A stretch of 10,090 nucleotides of DNA from Ruminococcaceae bacterium UBA2656. Its GTDB lineage: Bacteria > Bacillota > Clostridia > Oscillospirales > Acutalibacteraceae. The stretch is taken from NCBI GenBank assembly GCA_002359465.1, contig DENA01000009.1, forward strand, positions 161,122 through 171,211, in the 5' to 3' direction. Within the stretch, counting starts at the first letter, position 1; every line of letters begins with the position of its first letter. A model generated the notes under the pieces. The model was not told the DNA's origin, did no database searches, and was given only the letters and a program-made list of their open reading frames with translations. The translations under genes were made by a program, and so were the position numbers. This document shows, piece after piece, positions 1 through 7,223 of the stretch.

Positions 1-632
1 TTTTCGCGCGGCCATTCGGGAACCATGCTCTCTTTTCCTGAATTCAGATCCTTCCTAACCGCCATGCGGCGCTCCGTTTCCCACAAAGGGCAGTAGGCAA
101 AGCTCCCGCCTTCCGTTTCCGCATAGACCTGCGGTTCGCCGGCTATGGTATTGATCAGGCTCTGTTCAGCCGTTGCGCCGCAGTTTTCACAGGGAAAGAG
201 TTCTATTCGCGCATATCTTTCCGTCTCCGGAACCAGCCGAAGCAAAACAAGCCCGTCCTGCCCCTGCAGCGGCTTTAAGATTGCCTCCGGATGCGCCGTA
301 TCCCCTGAATAGTAGGCGGTTTGCAGCCACGTGTGGTCTTTTCCGAAACGCGCTTTGCTGACTGTTTCCCCGGTCATGCCGCGCGTCAGTATGTAATAGC
401 CGTATTTCTGGCGATATGTTTTCTGAAGAACAGTCTTTCCGCTTGTCTTAGCCCATAAAAATTTTCTTGGGCTGATTTTATAACGGGCGGTAAACGGAAC
501 GCCGGTCAGACAGCCCCGGGTCTTGCCTGACGCGCTTCTGCGGGTTGTCAGATAGCTGCGCCGTACTTCGGCAAGGACCGCATTATTTTGGATACCGCCG
601 TCATACCGTCTGTAACAGACCGTATAAAACAT
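1..632 (-). CDS. Hypothetical protein, partial (C-terminus beyond left edge)
   Basis: The minus strand is open without a stop from an ATG at 632 to the window edge, giving 210 codons. The start is supported by an AGGGAGG ribosome binding site about 8 bases upstream and by a well-formed promoter at 664-692. I do not recognise the family. The N-terminus begins MFYTVCYRRYDGG. Residues 30-90 are rich in Lys, Arg and Tyr, suggesting a basic, possibly nucleic-acid- or surface-binding region. A CENC pair (Cys148, Cys151) followed by Cys181 could be part of a zinc-binding knuckle, although the rest of such a site is not visible. There is no signal peptide or membrane segment in the visible part. It lies 93 bases downstream of the HTH protein gene on the same strand with no terminator between them, so read-through is possible. 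Existence as a gene is likely; its function is unknown. Confidence 0.72.
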   Translation of the reverse strand, partial: MFYTVCYRRYDGGIQNNAVLAEVRRSYLTTRRSASGKTRGCLTGVPFTARYKISPRKFLWAKTSGKTVLQKTYRQKYGYYILTRGMTGETVSKARFGKDHTWLQTAYYSGDTAHPEAILKPLQGQDGLVLLRLVPETERYARIELFPCENCGATAEQSLINTIAGEPQVYAETEGGSFAYCPLWETERRMAVRKDLNSGKESMVPEWPRE

Positions 633-663
633 CGGAAAGCCTCCCTTCATACAGTTATTTTTA

Positions 664-692
664 ATTATATATGATATTGCACAGTGTATCAA
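664..692 (-). promoter_or_regulatory. Sigma-A promoter for the left-edge hypothetical gene
   Basis: On the minus strand, TTGATA (692-687) and a perfect TATAAT (669-664) are separated by exactly 17 bases. Transcription would begin near 657, giving a leader of about 25 bases that contains the AGGGAGG site of the gene starting at 632. Confidence 0.75.
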
Positions 693-725
693 TAAAAACC
701 ATAAAACTGGAAATTGTTGGATTTT

Positions 726-2081
726 CTACGTTTCGCCGGTGGCATATTTCAGTTCATAGATATTACGGAAATATCCGGTTCCCGGCATTGCCCAGTCATA
801 AAAAGTAATTCTTTTCAAGTCGCTGGTTCCGCCGCTCTGTACAAGGGGTTCATCGGAGCTTTCGGAAGTACAGGCACTGGTTGTCATGGGTGTAAAAAGT
901 TTAACCTTAACACCCCATCTCCTTTTGGTTTTCTCATCAAGTGCGAATTCATGTTCCAAAAATTTGCAGGGATAAAACAGCGAAAAGCTGTAATTGCAGG
1001 AAATATTTTCAATAAACGGCGTGATAAAACAATATTCGTAAAAAATGTTCATGGTTTCTCCGGCTACACCCGGATAAAGAAGAAAACGGAACGTAATTTC
1101 CGTATTGGTCGTTCCGCTGACGTTGTCGTGTACCTGGCTGACGGCCAAAAACTGCTCCGTACTTGTATAATGCGCATTTTCATGCAAATTGAGATACTGG
1201 ACAAGCGGAATATGATTGACCGTACAGGTAAATTTCCGAAACGTGCTGTTGATAATCTCCTCATCGGACAGGTCTACATAATGATTTAGCGACTGTCGCA
1301 GCACAACCTCCTGCGGCTTCAGCGTCTGAAGCACGATCTGCTGGCGGCCTTTTATCGTCCGCACCATTTGTGATACATCCTCCGAAATGGAAATCACTTC
1401 CGTGCGGTGGATATAATTGTAAAAAGGCTCGCCTGCCTGATTTTGCACAAACCGGTCGACCAGGTCGACAACCGACCGGCTGTCGATCATAGCATTGATC
1501 TGATGGCGGATATTAGCCGCATAGATCACATTTAAAAGCTGCTTCAGCTTATCGTCATCAAAGGTGTCCCGGTTGATGGTGTCGCATATCTTCTGAAACA
1601 TGATGTCCGACTGAACAGAACAGCGGGACGCGGCATGGCTGGAAAAATCCGTTTCGGAGTTGGCGTAGGCCTCTTCATAGCATAAACGAATAAATTGAGG
1701 AATTTCGGTCATATACAGTTTTTTCGCAAAGCCGTCTCCGACCGACCCGATACCGGCAAGGTACGCCGCCGCCTTTTCAAGTTTTTCAGATACAAGGCAG
1801 TTTTCGCAAATCATCCGCGCATATGCGGAAAAACGCCTGACCGTGCTGCCGGAGGGTGCGAAAGACTGCACAACCCCGCTGGCAAAGTCGGCGCCGATAA
1901 TATCGGGATGCATTCCCGACGGCATTTTGTTCAGTTTTGCATGTCTGAGTTTTGAAATGGTGGATTCCGAAACCCGAAAGATCCGTGCCAAATGTTTATA
2001 TTTTATCTCAAGTGGTTCCCCTGAAAGCGAGGATAAAAAATCATTAAATAATAATGCTTTTTTTATGCTTTTTGCACTCAT
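726..2081 (-). CDS. HTH-domain protein of unknown family (451 aa)
   Basis: The start is ATG at 2081 with a GGGAG site 7 bases upstream. Residues about 27-48 (KHLARIFRVSESTISKLRHAK) form a helix-turn-helix of the Xre/homeodomain-like kind, with the typical 'VSESTISKLR' recognition helix. This suggests sequence-specific DNA binding. The remaining 400 residues match no domain I can name. Residues 50-260 look mostly helical. About 270-450 look beta-rich, with aromatic-rich strands such as FYEYCFITPF and NYSFSLFYP, and may be a sensor or partner-binding half. There is no membrane segment or signal peptide, so it is presumably cytoplasmic. It is far longer than a simple XRE repressor. It has its own extended -10 promoter and lies just upstream of the left-edge hypothetical gene on the same strand, whose expression it might affect. 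A role in transcription control is inferred from the HTH alone. A long opposite-strand reading frame over its C-terminal half is judged a shadow. Confidence 0.8.
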   Translation of the reverse strand: MSAKSIKKALLFNDFLSSLSGEPLEIKYKHLARIFRVSESTISKLRHAKLNKMPSGMHPDIIGADFASGVVQSFAPSGSTVRRFSAYARMICENCLVSEKLEKAAAYLAGIGSVGDGFAKKLYMTEIPQFIRLCYEEAYANSETDFSSHAASRCSVQSDIMFQKICDTINRDTFDDDKLKQLLNVIYAANIRHQINAMIDSRSVVDLVDRFVQNQAGEPFYNYIHRTEVISISEDVSQMVRTIKGRQQIVLQTLKPQEVVLRQSLNHYVDLSDEEIINSTFRKFTCTVNHIPLVQYLNLHENAHYTSTEQFLAVSQVHDNVSGTTNTEITFRFLLYPGVAGETMNIFYEYCFITPFIENISCNYSFSLFYPCKFLEHEFALDEKTKRRWGVKVKLFTPMTTSACTSESSDEPLVQSGGTSDLKRITFYDWAMPGTGYFRNIYELKYATGET

Positions 2082-2155
2082 ATGTCTGCTCCCAACGTAC
2101 GCTGAAGCTGTTACACTCCGCTTAAATTGTTGATTTTTTTGGCATTATTTACCAT

Positions 2156-2164
2156 ATTATAACA
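2156..2164 (-). promoter_or_regulatory. Extended -10 promoter for the 451-aa HTH gene
   Basis: The minus strand reads TGT-TATAAT, a TGn-extended -10 with a perfect TATAAT hexamer (2161-2156). No good -35 lies at the right distance (TTTCCC at best), which is usual for extended -10 promoters. The start would be near 2149, leaving a leader of about 68 bases before the ATG at 2081. Confidence 0.5.
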
Positions 2165-2464
2165 TATTTGCGCTGGGAGGGAAATAGATATTCCGCGATA
2201 ATTTACTAAAATTTCGAAAGTTTGGAAATTAATTAGAAGAATTATGTATAGAAAAATTCATCTGGTTCCGCCAGTCTTGATTATTGCAGCCATTTCCTAT
2301 ATTATTATTGAAAGGGAAATACAAGCTTCAAAATTTGACGCGCGTTCCACGTCTATATTAAAACGAAACTTTCAATTTTACAAGCACTTAATCCGTAAAC
2401 AACTGTCGGCGGGGTATTCCCCGCCGATGTTCTAAGAAATTTGCCGATTTTGAAAAAGAACAAT
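2165..2464. other. AT-rich gene-poor stretch
   Basis: There are about 300 bases without a convincing gene. It holds an AATTTC/GAAATT inverted repeat (2210-2215 with 2225-2230), a possible plus-strand promoter (TTGATT 2277-2282, 17-base spacer, TATTAT 2300-2305) and a GC-rich hairpin at 2406-2427. A 63-codon plus-strand frame (2244-2435) lacks a proper ribosome binding site and runs through the hairpin, so it is not called as a gene. Confidence 0.55.
2406..2427 (-). terminator. GC-rich hairpin, possible terminator of the glycine-zipper gene
   Basis: A perfect 9-bp stem, TCGGCGGGG with CCCCGCCGA, encloses a 4-base loop (TATT/AATA). It lies about 37 bases after the stop of the small minus-strand gene. 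The tract after it on that strand is only partly T-rich (CAGTTGTTT), and on the plus strand it reads TGTTCT. Termination is therefore plausible but not textbook. Confidence 0.5.
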
Positions 2465-2647
2465 TTAACCTTTAAACATGCCCTGAACGTTGTCAAGCAT
2501 GCCGTTTACCGCGTGCATGGCCTTGTTGGCATTGCGCCGCAGATGTCTGTTATTTTTCATCATCCTGTTGCCCATAGTGACAACTGCCATACCGGCAACC
2601 ATTCCGGCGCCCATTCCTCTGACAAATCCCATCGTCTCTTTATACAT
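2465..2647 (-). CDS. Small glycine-zipper protein (60 aa)
   Basis: The start is ATG at 2647, chosen because a GGGGAGG site lies 9 bases upstream. A longer frame reaching 2830 would run into trmL and has no such site. The protein has Gly7, Gly11, Gly15 and Gly19 in perfect GxxxG spacing within GFVRGMGAGMVAGMAVV, a glycine zipper of the type that packs membrane helices. A basic, Asn/Arg-rich stretch (residues 28-42) follows, then an amphipathic tail ending GMLDNVQGMFKG. The hydrophobic segment is short and Met-rich, so it is either a short membrane span or an oligomerising helix. It loosely resembles small YtxH-like proteins of Firmicutes, but I cannot assign a family. It is divergent from trmL, with 115 bases between the two starts. 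No clear promoter was found. Confidence 0.72.
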   Translation of the reverse strand: MYKETMGFVRGMGAGMVAGMAVVTMGNRMMKNNRHLRRNANKAMHAVNGMLDNVQGMFKG

Positions 2648-2762
2648 GACGTAAATCCTCCCCACTGAAAATATAAAACCAAGGTCTTTCAATATCTTCC
2701 CCGCTTTCCTTCCGTTTATTTTTGAAAATTTATGCCAAATTTTTTGAATAAAGGAGTTTGCT

Positions 2763-3263
2763 ATGTCAACACTGAACATTGTAATGGTCGAACCGGAAAT
2801 CCCCCAAAACACCGGCAACGTTGCGCGCACCTGCGCTGCGACCGGCGCAAGGCTGCATCTTGTGGGGCCGATGGGCTTTCAGATCGACGACAAAAAATTA
2901 AAACGCGCCGGTCTGGATTACTGGCATCTGCTGGATATTACCTGTTACAATAGCCTTTCCGATTTTTTCAGCAGAAATTCGGGTAATTTTTACTTTTTTT
3001 CAACCAAGGCGCAGCACATCCACTCCGACGTCAGCTACCCGGATAACTGCTACCTGTTTTTTGGGAAGGAAACCGCCGGACTGCCGGAAAAGCTTCTGCA
3101 CGATAACCCGGACAGGTGCGTACGCATCCCGATGATCAACGACGACAACGCGCGCAGCCTGAACCTGTCCAACTCCGTTGCGGTGGGCGTTTACGAAGTG
3201 CTCCGGCAATGGGGATATCCGGAACTTTTGTGCAAAGGGCAGCTAAGGGAATATTCATGGTGA
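2763..3263 (+). CDS. trmL: tRNA (cytidine/uridine(34)-2'-O)-methyltransferase TrmL
   Basis: TrmL is a SPOUT-class (trefoil-knot) enzyme that uses S-adenosylmethionine to methylate the ribose 2'-OH of the wobble base in certain leucine tRNAs, acting as a dimer in the cytoplasm. The three family motifs are present: the N-terminal PEIPQNTGNVAR (residues 11-22, with Asn16 and Arg22), FGKETAGLP (100-108, with Glu103), and the SAM-binding knot IPM...RSLNLSNSVAVGVYE (122-145). The 166 residues match the minimal YibK/TrmL type, without the extra RNA-binding domain of larger SPOUT enzymes. The start is ATG with AAAGGAG about 8 bases upstream. It lies upstream of the glycolytic genes on the same strand, but pgk has its own promoter, so the two need not share regulation. 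No terminator is obvious after it. Confidence 0.94.
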   Translation: MSTLNIVMVEPEIPQNTGNVARTCAATGARLHLVGPMGFQIDDKKLKRAGLDYWHLLDITCYNSLSDFFSRNSGNFYFFSTKAQHIHSDVSYPDNCYLFFGKETAGLPEKLLHDNPDRCVRIPMINDDNARSLNLSNSVAVGVYEVLRQWGYPELLCKGQLREYSW

Positions 3264-3313
3264 TACTTTTTTAACAAACTTTCCGAAAACGCCTGAATCT
3301 GTCCCCCGTATGC

Positions 3314-3342
3314 TTGAATTTATTGGCAGATTATTGTATAAT
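3314..3342 (+). promoter_or_regulatory. Sigma-A promoter of the pgk-tpiA-gpmI cluster
   Basis: TTGAAT (3314-3319), a 17-base spacer and a perfect TATAAT (3337-3342) predict a start near 3349. This leaves a leader of about 45 bases before pgk. A second GGAGG just after the start (3345-3350) has no start codon behind it. No repressor or catabolite-response dyad was recognised. Confidence 0.75.
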
Positions 3343-3393
3343 AGCGGAGGTAAATCGTATATTCTGTTATCATAATATAAAGGAGTGCTATGC

Positions 3394-4587
3394 ATGAACT
3401 ATCTTAACAAAAAGACCGTGGAGGATATTGAGGTTGCAGGCAAAAAAGTTCTGGTACGCTGCGATTTCAACGTACCATTTGATGCCGAAGGCAACATTAC
3501 CGATTCAAAGCGCATTGATGAAGCACTAAAGACCATTCAATATTTAATCGGCCACAAGGCAAAGGTGATTCTTTGCTCCCATCTGGGCCGCCCGAAGGGC
3601 GAGTTCAACATGAAATACTCCCTTGCGCCTGTTGCAAAATACCTTTCAAAGGTGCTTGGACAGGAAGTTAAAATGGCTTCCGACGTTGTCGGCGACAGCG
3701 CGAAAAGCATAGCAGCCTCCTTAAAGGACGGCGAAGTGGAACTGATTGAAAACGTCCGCTTCCACAAGGAAGAGGAAAAAAATGATCCGGAGTTTTCAAA
3801 ACAGCTCGCCTCTTTAGCCGATATCTATGTAAACGACGCATTCGGCACCGCGCACAGGGCGCACGCTTCCACAGCGGGCGTTGCGGCGTATCTTCCCGCC
3901 GTATGCGGCTACCTGATCCAGAAGGAAATCACCATCATGGGCGGCGCGCTCAGCAACCCGAAGCGCCCGTTTGCCGCCATTCTGGGCGGCGCGAAGGTTT
4001 CCGATAAAATCGGCGTGATTACCAATCTGCTTGACAAGGTCGACACCCTCATCATCGGCGGCGGCATGGCTTACACCTTTATGAACGCGTTGGGCTATTC
4101 CATCGGCACTTCCATCTGCGAGAGCGACAAGGTGGAGCTTGCAAAGGACATGATGGCCAAGGCAAAGGACAAGGGCGTAAAATTCCTGATTCCGATCGAC
4201 AACGTGGTTGCCACCGAGTACAAGCCGGACGCCGAGCACAAGATTGTTGACTCCGATAAGATTCCGGAAGGCTGGATGGGCCTCGATATCGGACCGAAAA
4301 CCTCCGCGCTGTTCTCCGATGCCATTCAGGGCTCCGGTACAGTGGTTTGGAACGGACCGATGGGCGTTTCGGAATGGGATAACTTTGCAGCCGGCACCAT
4401 TGCGGTTGCAAAGGCGGTCGCAAACAGCGGCGCCATCTCCATCATCGGCGGCGGCGACTCCGCGGCGGCAGTTGAAAAGCTGGGTTTTGCCGACAAGATG
4501 ACACATATCTCCACAGGCGGCGGCGCCTCGCTTGAGTTTCTGGAAGGCCTTGAGCTGCCCGGCATCGCATGCCTGAACGACAAATAA
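3394..4587 (+). CDS. pgk: Phosphoglycerate kinase
   Basis: This enzyme interconverts 1,3-bisphosphoglycerate + ADP and 3-phosphoglycerate + ATP, the first ATP-yielding step of lower glycolysis, in the cytoplasm. The 397-residue protein has family length. The N-terminal substrate domain shows RCDFNVP (22-28, with Asp24 and Asn26), [17 protein letters not shown] and [14 protein letters not shown]. The C-terminal nucleotide domain shows [30 protein letters not shown] and [13 protein letters not shown]. The start is ATG at 3394, eight bases after AAGGAG. The in-frame GTG at 3385 overlaps that site, and the ATG at 3390 is out of frame; both are rejected. In [10 protein letters not shown] the Phe usual after GV is Ser, a mild variation. 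It is the first gene of the glycolytic run. Confidence 0.97.
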   Translation: MNYLNKKTVEDIEVAGKKVLVRCDFNVPFDAEGNITDSKRIDEALKTIQYLIGHKAKVILCSHLGRPKGEFNMKYSLAPVAKYLSKVLGQEVKMASDVVGDSAKSIAASLKDGEVELIENVRFHKEEEKNDPEFSKQLASLADIYVNDAFGTAHRAHASTAGVAAYLPAVCGYLIQKEITIMGGALSNPKRPFAAILGGAKVSDKIGVITNLLDKVDTLIIGGGMAYTFMNALGYSIGTSICESDKVELAKDMMAKAKDKGVKFLIPIDNVVATEYKPDAEHKIVDSDKIPEGWMGLDIGPKTSALFSDAIQGSGTVVWNGPMGVSEWDNFAAGTIAVAKAVANSGAISIIGGGDSAAAVEKLGFADKMTHISTGGGASLEFLEGLELPGIACLNDK

Positions 4588-4592
4588 AATAG

Positions 4593-4643
4593 GCAAGCCT
4601 GTTCGCTTGCATGCAAAAATGCGGCAGCCTGTCTGCCGCATTT
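4593..4643 (+). promoter_or_regulatory. Tandem hairpins between pgk and tpiA
   Basis: A weak hairpin (GCAAGC/GCTTGC, 4593-4598 with 4605-4610) is followed by a strong one: AAATGCGGCAG (4617-4627) pairs over 11 bp with CTGCCGCATTT (4633-4643) around a CCTGT loop. After it on the plus strand only TTT-CTAG follows, so it is a poor rho-independent terminator. It could be a partial terminator, an mRNA-stabilising or processing element, or a convergent-strand terminator (the minus strand continues with five T). No good promoter for tpiA lies after it, which favours an intra-operonic role. Confidence 0.6.
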
Positions 4644-4714
4644 CTAGCAGAATCAAAAAGTGTATTTGCTGTTTATTAACCCGATATAAAATCATATTAA
4701 AGGAGATATTCTTT

Positions 4715-5482
4715 ATGAACAAAAAGCTTAGAAAAGCAGTCATCGCCGGCAACTGGAAAATGAATAAAACCCCTGCCGAGGCAACCGAACTACTGGAGGC
4801 GATTAAGCCGCTGGTAAAAGACGCGGACTGCGGCGTCATCGCATGTGTTCCCTATGTGGATCTTGCCGCCGCACTGGAAGCGGCAAAAGGCTCCAACGTC
4901 GCTGTGGGCGCCCAGAACTGCCACTGGGAAAAAAGCGGCGCGTACACGGGAGAAATTTCCGCAGACATGCTGACCTCCATGGGTACCCAGTATGTCATTA
5001 TCGGCCACAGCGAGCGCAGAACCTATTTCGGTGAGACGGACGTCACCGTCAACAAGCGCATGCGCGCGGCTTTGGACGGCGGCCTTTCCGTCATTGTCTG
5101 CGTAGGTGAATATCTTGAACAGCGCGAACAGGGCATTACTGACGAACTGGTCGCTTTACAGACCAAAATTGCCCTTGGCGGCGTCGGCAAGGAAGAACTG
5201 AAAAAAATCATCATTGCCTATGAGCCAATCTGGGCAATCGGCACCGGCAAAACGGCAACCGCACAGCAGGCAAACGAAGTCTGCGCCGTCATCCGTGCAA
5301 CCGTGGCCAAGCTGTACGACAATGCCAGCGCCGACGCGATGACCATCCAGTACGGCGGTTCCATGAACGCCAAAAACGCGGCGGAGCTTCTCGACCAGCC
5401 CGATGTCGACGGCGGCCTGATCGGCGGCGCTTCCCTGAAGCCGACCGACTTTGCGGAAATTGTAAAAGCTGCGAGCAGGTAA
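4715..5482 (+). CDS. tpiA: Triose-phosphate isomerase
   Basis: This enzyme interconverts dihydroxyacetone phosphate and glyceraldehyde 3-phosphate, and is a dimeric TIM barrel in the cytoplasm. At 255 residues it has the normal bacterial length. The active-site residues are all visible: Asn13 and Lys15 in AGNWKMN, His98 in IIGHSERR, and Glu170 in AYEPIWAIGTG, with the phosphate-gripping loop 6 following (IGTGKTAT). Later, QYGGSMNAKNA and GGLIGGASL supply the phosphate-binding backbone. The start is the ATG at 4715, nine bases after AAAGGAG. The same frame extends upstream to 4607, but that stretch runs through the intergenic hairpin and has no homology to the family. It is the second gene of the cluster, with 127 bases after pgk and only 24 bases before gpmI. 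Confidence 0.97.
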   Translation: MNKKLRKAVIAGNWKMNKTPAEATELLEAIKPLVKDADCGVIACVPYVDLAAALEAAKGSNVAVGAQNCHWEKSGAYTGEISADMLTSMGTQYVIIGHSERRTYFGETDVTVNKRMRAALDGGLSVIVCVGEYLEQREQGITDELVALQTKIALGGVGKEELKKIIIAYEPIWAIGTGKTATAQQANEVCAVIRATVAKLYDNASADAMTIQYGGSMNAKNAAELLDQPDVDGGLIGGASLKPTDFAEIVKAASR

Positions 5483-5506
5483 AAATACTCCGAAAGGCAG
5501 GATTCT

Positions 5507-7027
5507 TTGAACAACATGAAAAAACCTTTAATACTGATGATACTTGACGGTTTTGGAATCGCCGGAGAAAGCGGAAATGCAATCAAAGCGGCGAACAAGC
5601 CGAATATAGACCGTCTCTTTGCAAATAATCCAATAACACAGATCGGTGCTTCCGGCCTTGACGTGGGTCTGCCGGACGGTCAGATGGGAAACTCCGAGGT
5701 CGGCCATACCAACATCGGCGCGGGCCGCATCGTTTATCAGGAGCTGACCCGGATTACAAAATCAATTCAAGACGGCGATTTCTTTGAAAATCCCGCTTTT
5801 CTGGCCGCTGCCGACAATGCGGTCAAAAACGGCGGTGCGCTGCACCTGATTGGCCTGCTTTCGGCGGGCGGCGTACACAGCCACAACCAGCATCTTTACG
5901 CGTTGGTTGAACTCGCCAAAAAGCGCGGCTGTAAAAAAGTATATGTCCACGCCCTGCTGGACGGCCGCGACGTCCCACCGGATTCCGGCAAAGGCTATGT
6001 CGCCGAGTGCGCTCAGAAGCTGAGAGAAATCGGCACAGGCGAAATAGCGACCGTTATGGGGCGCTACTACGCAATGGACCGCGACAACCGCTGGGAACGC
6101 GTGGAAAAGGCATACGCCGCCATGGTTTACGGAGAGGGCGTTCAGTGCAGCAACCCGGTAAAGGCTGTTGAAGATTCCTATCAGCAGAAAGTAACCGACG
6201 AATTTGTCGTGCCGGCGGTATGCGCAAAGGACAGCAGCATCAAAGCGAATGATTCCGTCATTTTCTTTAATTTCCGGCCTGACCGCGCCCGCGAGATTAC
6301 GCGCACCTTTGTGGACCCGGACTTTCAGGGCTTTGAACGGAAAAACGGATTTTTCCCGCTTACCTATGTCTGCATGACGCAGTACGATGCAACCATGCCG
6401 AACGTTCTGGTTGCATTTAAACCCCAGTCGCTGAAAAACACGTTCGGCGAATACATTTCAGACAAAGGCCTGACCCAGCTGCGCATCGCCGAGACGGAAA
6501 AATATGCCCATGTCACCTTCTTCTTCAACGGCGGCGTGGAAAAGCAGTATCCGGGCGAAGACCGTGTTCTGATCAACTCCCCCAAAGTTGCAACCTATGA
6601 CCTACAGCCGGAGATGAGCGCGTATGAAGTTACGGACGCGCTGGTGGAACGTATCAAGAGTGGAAAATACGACGTTATTATTTTAAACTTTGCCAACTGC
6701 GACATGGTTGGGCACACCGGCGTCTTCAGCGCCGCCAAGGCAGCGGTGGAGGCGGTGGACGCCTGCGTGGGAAGGGTTACCCATGCCATTGCCGAAATGG
6801 GCGGCGTAGCTCTGATTACGGCTGATCACGGCAACGCCGATAAGATGTACGAAGAAGACGGTTCCCCGTTCACGGCTCACACAACGAACCCGGTTCCGTT
6901 CTGCGTGATCGGCTACCCGTGCAAGCTGCGCCCCGGCGGCAGACTGGCGGACATCGCGCCGACCATGCTCAAAATCCTGGGCCTCTCCCAGCCGGCGGAG
7001 ATGGACGGCGTCAGCATTATTGAATAA
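5507..7027 (+). CDS. gpmI: 2,3-bisphosphoglycerate-independent phosphoglycerate mutase
   Basis: This enzyme interconverts 3- and 2-phosphoglycerate through a phosphoserine intermediate in an alkaline-phosphatase-like metal site (usually two Mn2+). Family residues are visible: Asp14 in ILDGFG, the nucleophile Ser63 in QMGNSEVGH, Asp399 and His403 in NCDMVGHTG, Asp440 and His441 in TADHGNADK, and His458 in [15 protein letters not shown] and DGRDVPP mark the phosphotransferase-domain substrate site. At 506 residues it has the usual length. Two starts are possible. TTG at 5507 has AAAGG nine bases upstream and is preferred. ATG at 5516, three codons in, gives the commoner N-terminus [14 protein letters not shown] but lies far from the ribosome binding site. 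It follows tpiA by 24 bases and is closed by a strong terminator, so it is the last gene of the operon. Confidence 0.96.
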   Translation: MNNMKKPLILMILDGFGIAGESGNAIKAANKPNIDRLFANNPITQIGASGLDVGLPDGQMGNSEVGHTNIGAGRIVYQELTRITKSIQDGDFFENPAFLAAADNAVKNGGALHLIGLLSAGGVHSHNQHLYALVELAKKRGCKKVYVHALLDGRDVPPDSGKGYVAECAQKLREIGTGEIATVMGRYYAMDRDNRWERVEKAYAAMVYGEGVQCSNPVKAVEDSYQQKVTDEFVVPAVCAKDSSIKANDSVIFFNFRPDRAREITRTFVDPDFQGFERKNGFFPLTYVCMTQYDATMPNVLVAFKPQSLKNTFGEYISDKGLTQLRIAETEKYAHVTFFFNGGVEKQYPGEDRVLINSPKVATYDLQPEMSAYEVTDALVERIKSGKYDVIILNFANCDMVGHTGVFSAAKAAVEAVDACVGRVTHAIAEMGGVALITADHGNADKMYEEDGSPFTAHTTNPVPFCVIGYPCKLRPGGRLADIAPTMLKILGLSQPAEMDGVSIIE

Positions 7028-7041
7028 TCCCTGAACCAGTG

Positions 7042-7076
7042 AAAAGCTCCTTCCCGAACGGGAAGGAGCTTTTTTT
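7042..7076 (+). terminator. Rho-independent terminator of the glycolytic operon
   Basis: A stem of about 14 bp, AAAAGCTCCTTCCC with GGGAAGGAGCTTTT, encloses a GAAC loop and runs into seven T. It starts 15 bases after the gpmI stop. The A-rich left arm also allows some termination on the opposite strand. Confidence 0.95.
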
Positions 7077-7108
7077 AGGCCAACTTCCGGCCTCTTCCTT
7101 GTTTTTTT
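7077..7108 (+). terminator. Possible backup terminator
   Basis: A short hairpin, AGGCC/GGCCT with a 7-base loop, immediately follows the main terminator. After eight further bases it is followed by a run of seven T. The 5-bp stem is weak and the T run is displaced. Confidence 0.3.
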
Positions 7109-7140
7109 ACGATTCTCTGCAGTTCAGAGACAGAAAAATA

Positions 7141-7154
7141 TAACAATTATGTTA
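7141..7154. promoter_or_regulatory. Dyad upstream of the solute-binding protein promoter
   Basis: TAACA-ATTA-TGTTA is an inverted repeat placed seven bases before the -35 of the downstream promoter, a position suited to an activator or repressor. The half-site TAACA also occurs in the XRE operators at the right end, but there the spacing is one base shorter. Chance occurrence in AT-rich DNA cannot be excluded. Confidence 0.3.
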
Positions 7155-7160
7155 ACCTCG

Positions 7161-7189
7161 TTGCAATAGCGGGAAAAAAATGATAAAAT
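7161..7189 (+). promoter_or_regulatory. Promoter of the solute-binding lipoprotein gene
   Basis: TTGCAA (7161-7166), a 17-base spacer and TAAAAT (7184-7189), preceded by TG to form an extended -10, predict a start near 7196. That lies downstream of the ATG at 7191, which argues that the true translation start is internal. Confidence 0.6.
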
Positions 7190-7207
7190 AATGAAATCCC
7201 GTAAAGT

Positions 7208-7215
7208 GGGGGTGA
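7208..7215 (+). promoter_or_regulatory. Ribosome binding site deciding the TTG start at 7224
   Basis: GGGGGTGA differs at one base from GGAGGTGA, the complement of the 16S rRNA tail. It ends eight bases before TTG 7224 (11 from the G core, slightly long). No comparable site precedes the ATG at 7191. Confidence 0.5.
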
Positions 7216-7223
7216 CTGAAGGA

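Noticed and set aside
714..1289. 191-codon plus-strand frame
   Set aside because: It is antisense to the C-terminal half of the 451-residue HTH gene, which has a proper ribosome binding site and promoter. The plus frame has neither.
1452..1479. CCGGTCG/CGACCGG inverted repeat with nearby GTCGAC copies
   Set aside because: It lies inside the HTH protein gene and encodes a Val-Asp-rich helix (SVVDLVDRF). The repeat follows from codon choice and needs no regulatory explanation.
2244..2435. 63-codon plus-strand frame with a hydrophobic stretch (VPPVLIIAAISYIII)
   Set aside because: It has only a weak AGAAG four bases before the ATG, lies in AT-rich DNA, and runs through the GC hairpin at 2406-2427. 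The evidence is too thin to call a gene.
3814..4839. Long open frame (341 codons) on the minus strand opposite pgk and the start of tpiA
   Set aside because: It is fully antisense to highly conserved pgk codons, runs through the intergenic hairpin, and lacks family features. It is a shadow of GC-biased third positions.
7115..7129. CTCTG/CAGAG hairpin in the region before the solute-binding protein promoter
   Set aside because: The 5-bp stem without a T run, between a terminator and the next promoter, gives no support for a riboswitch or terminator.
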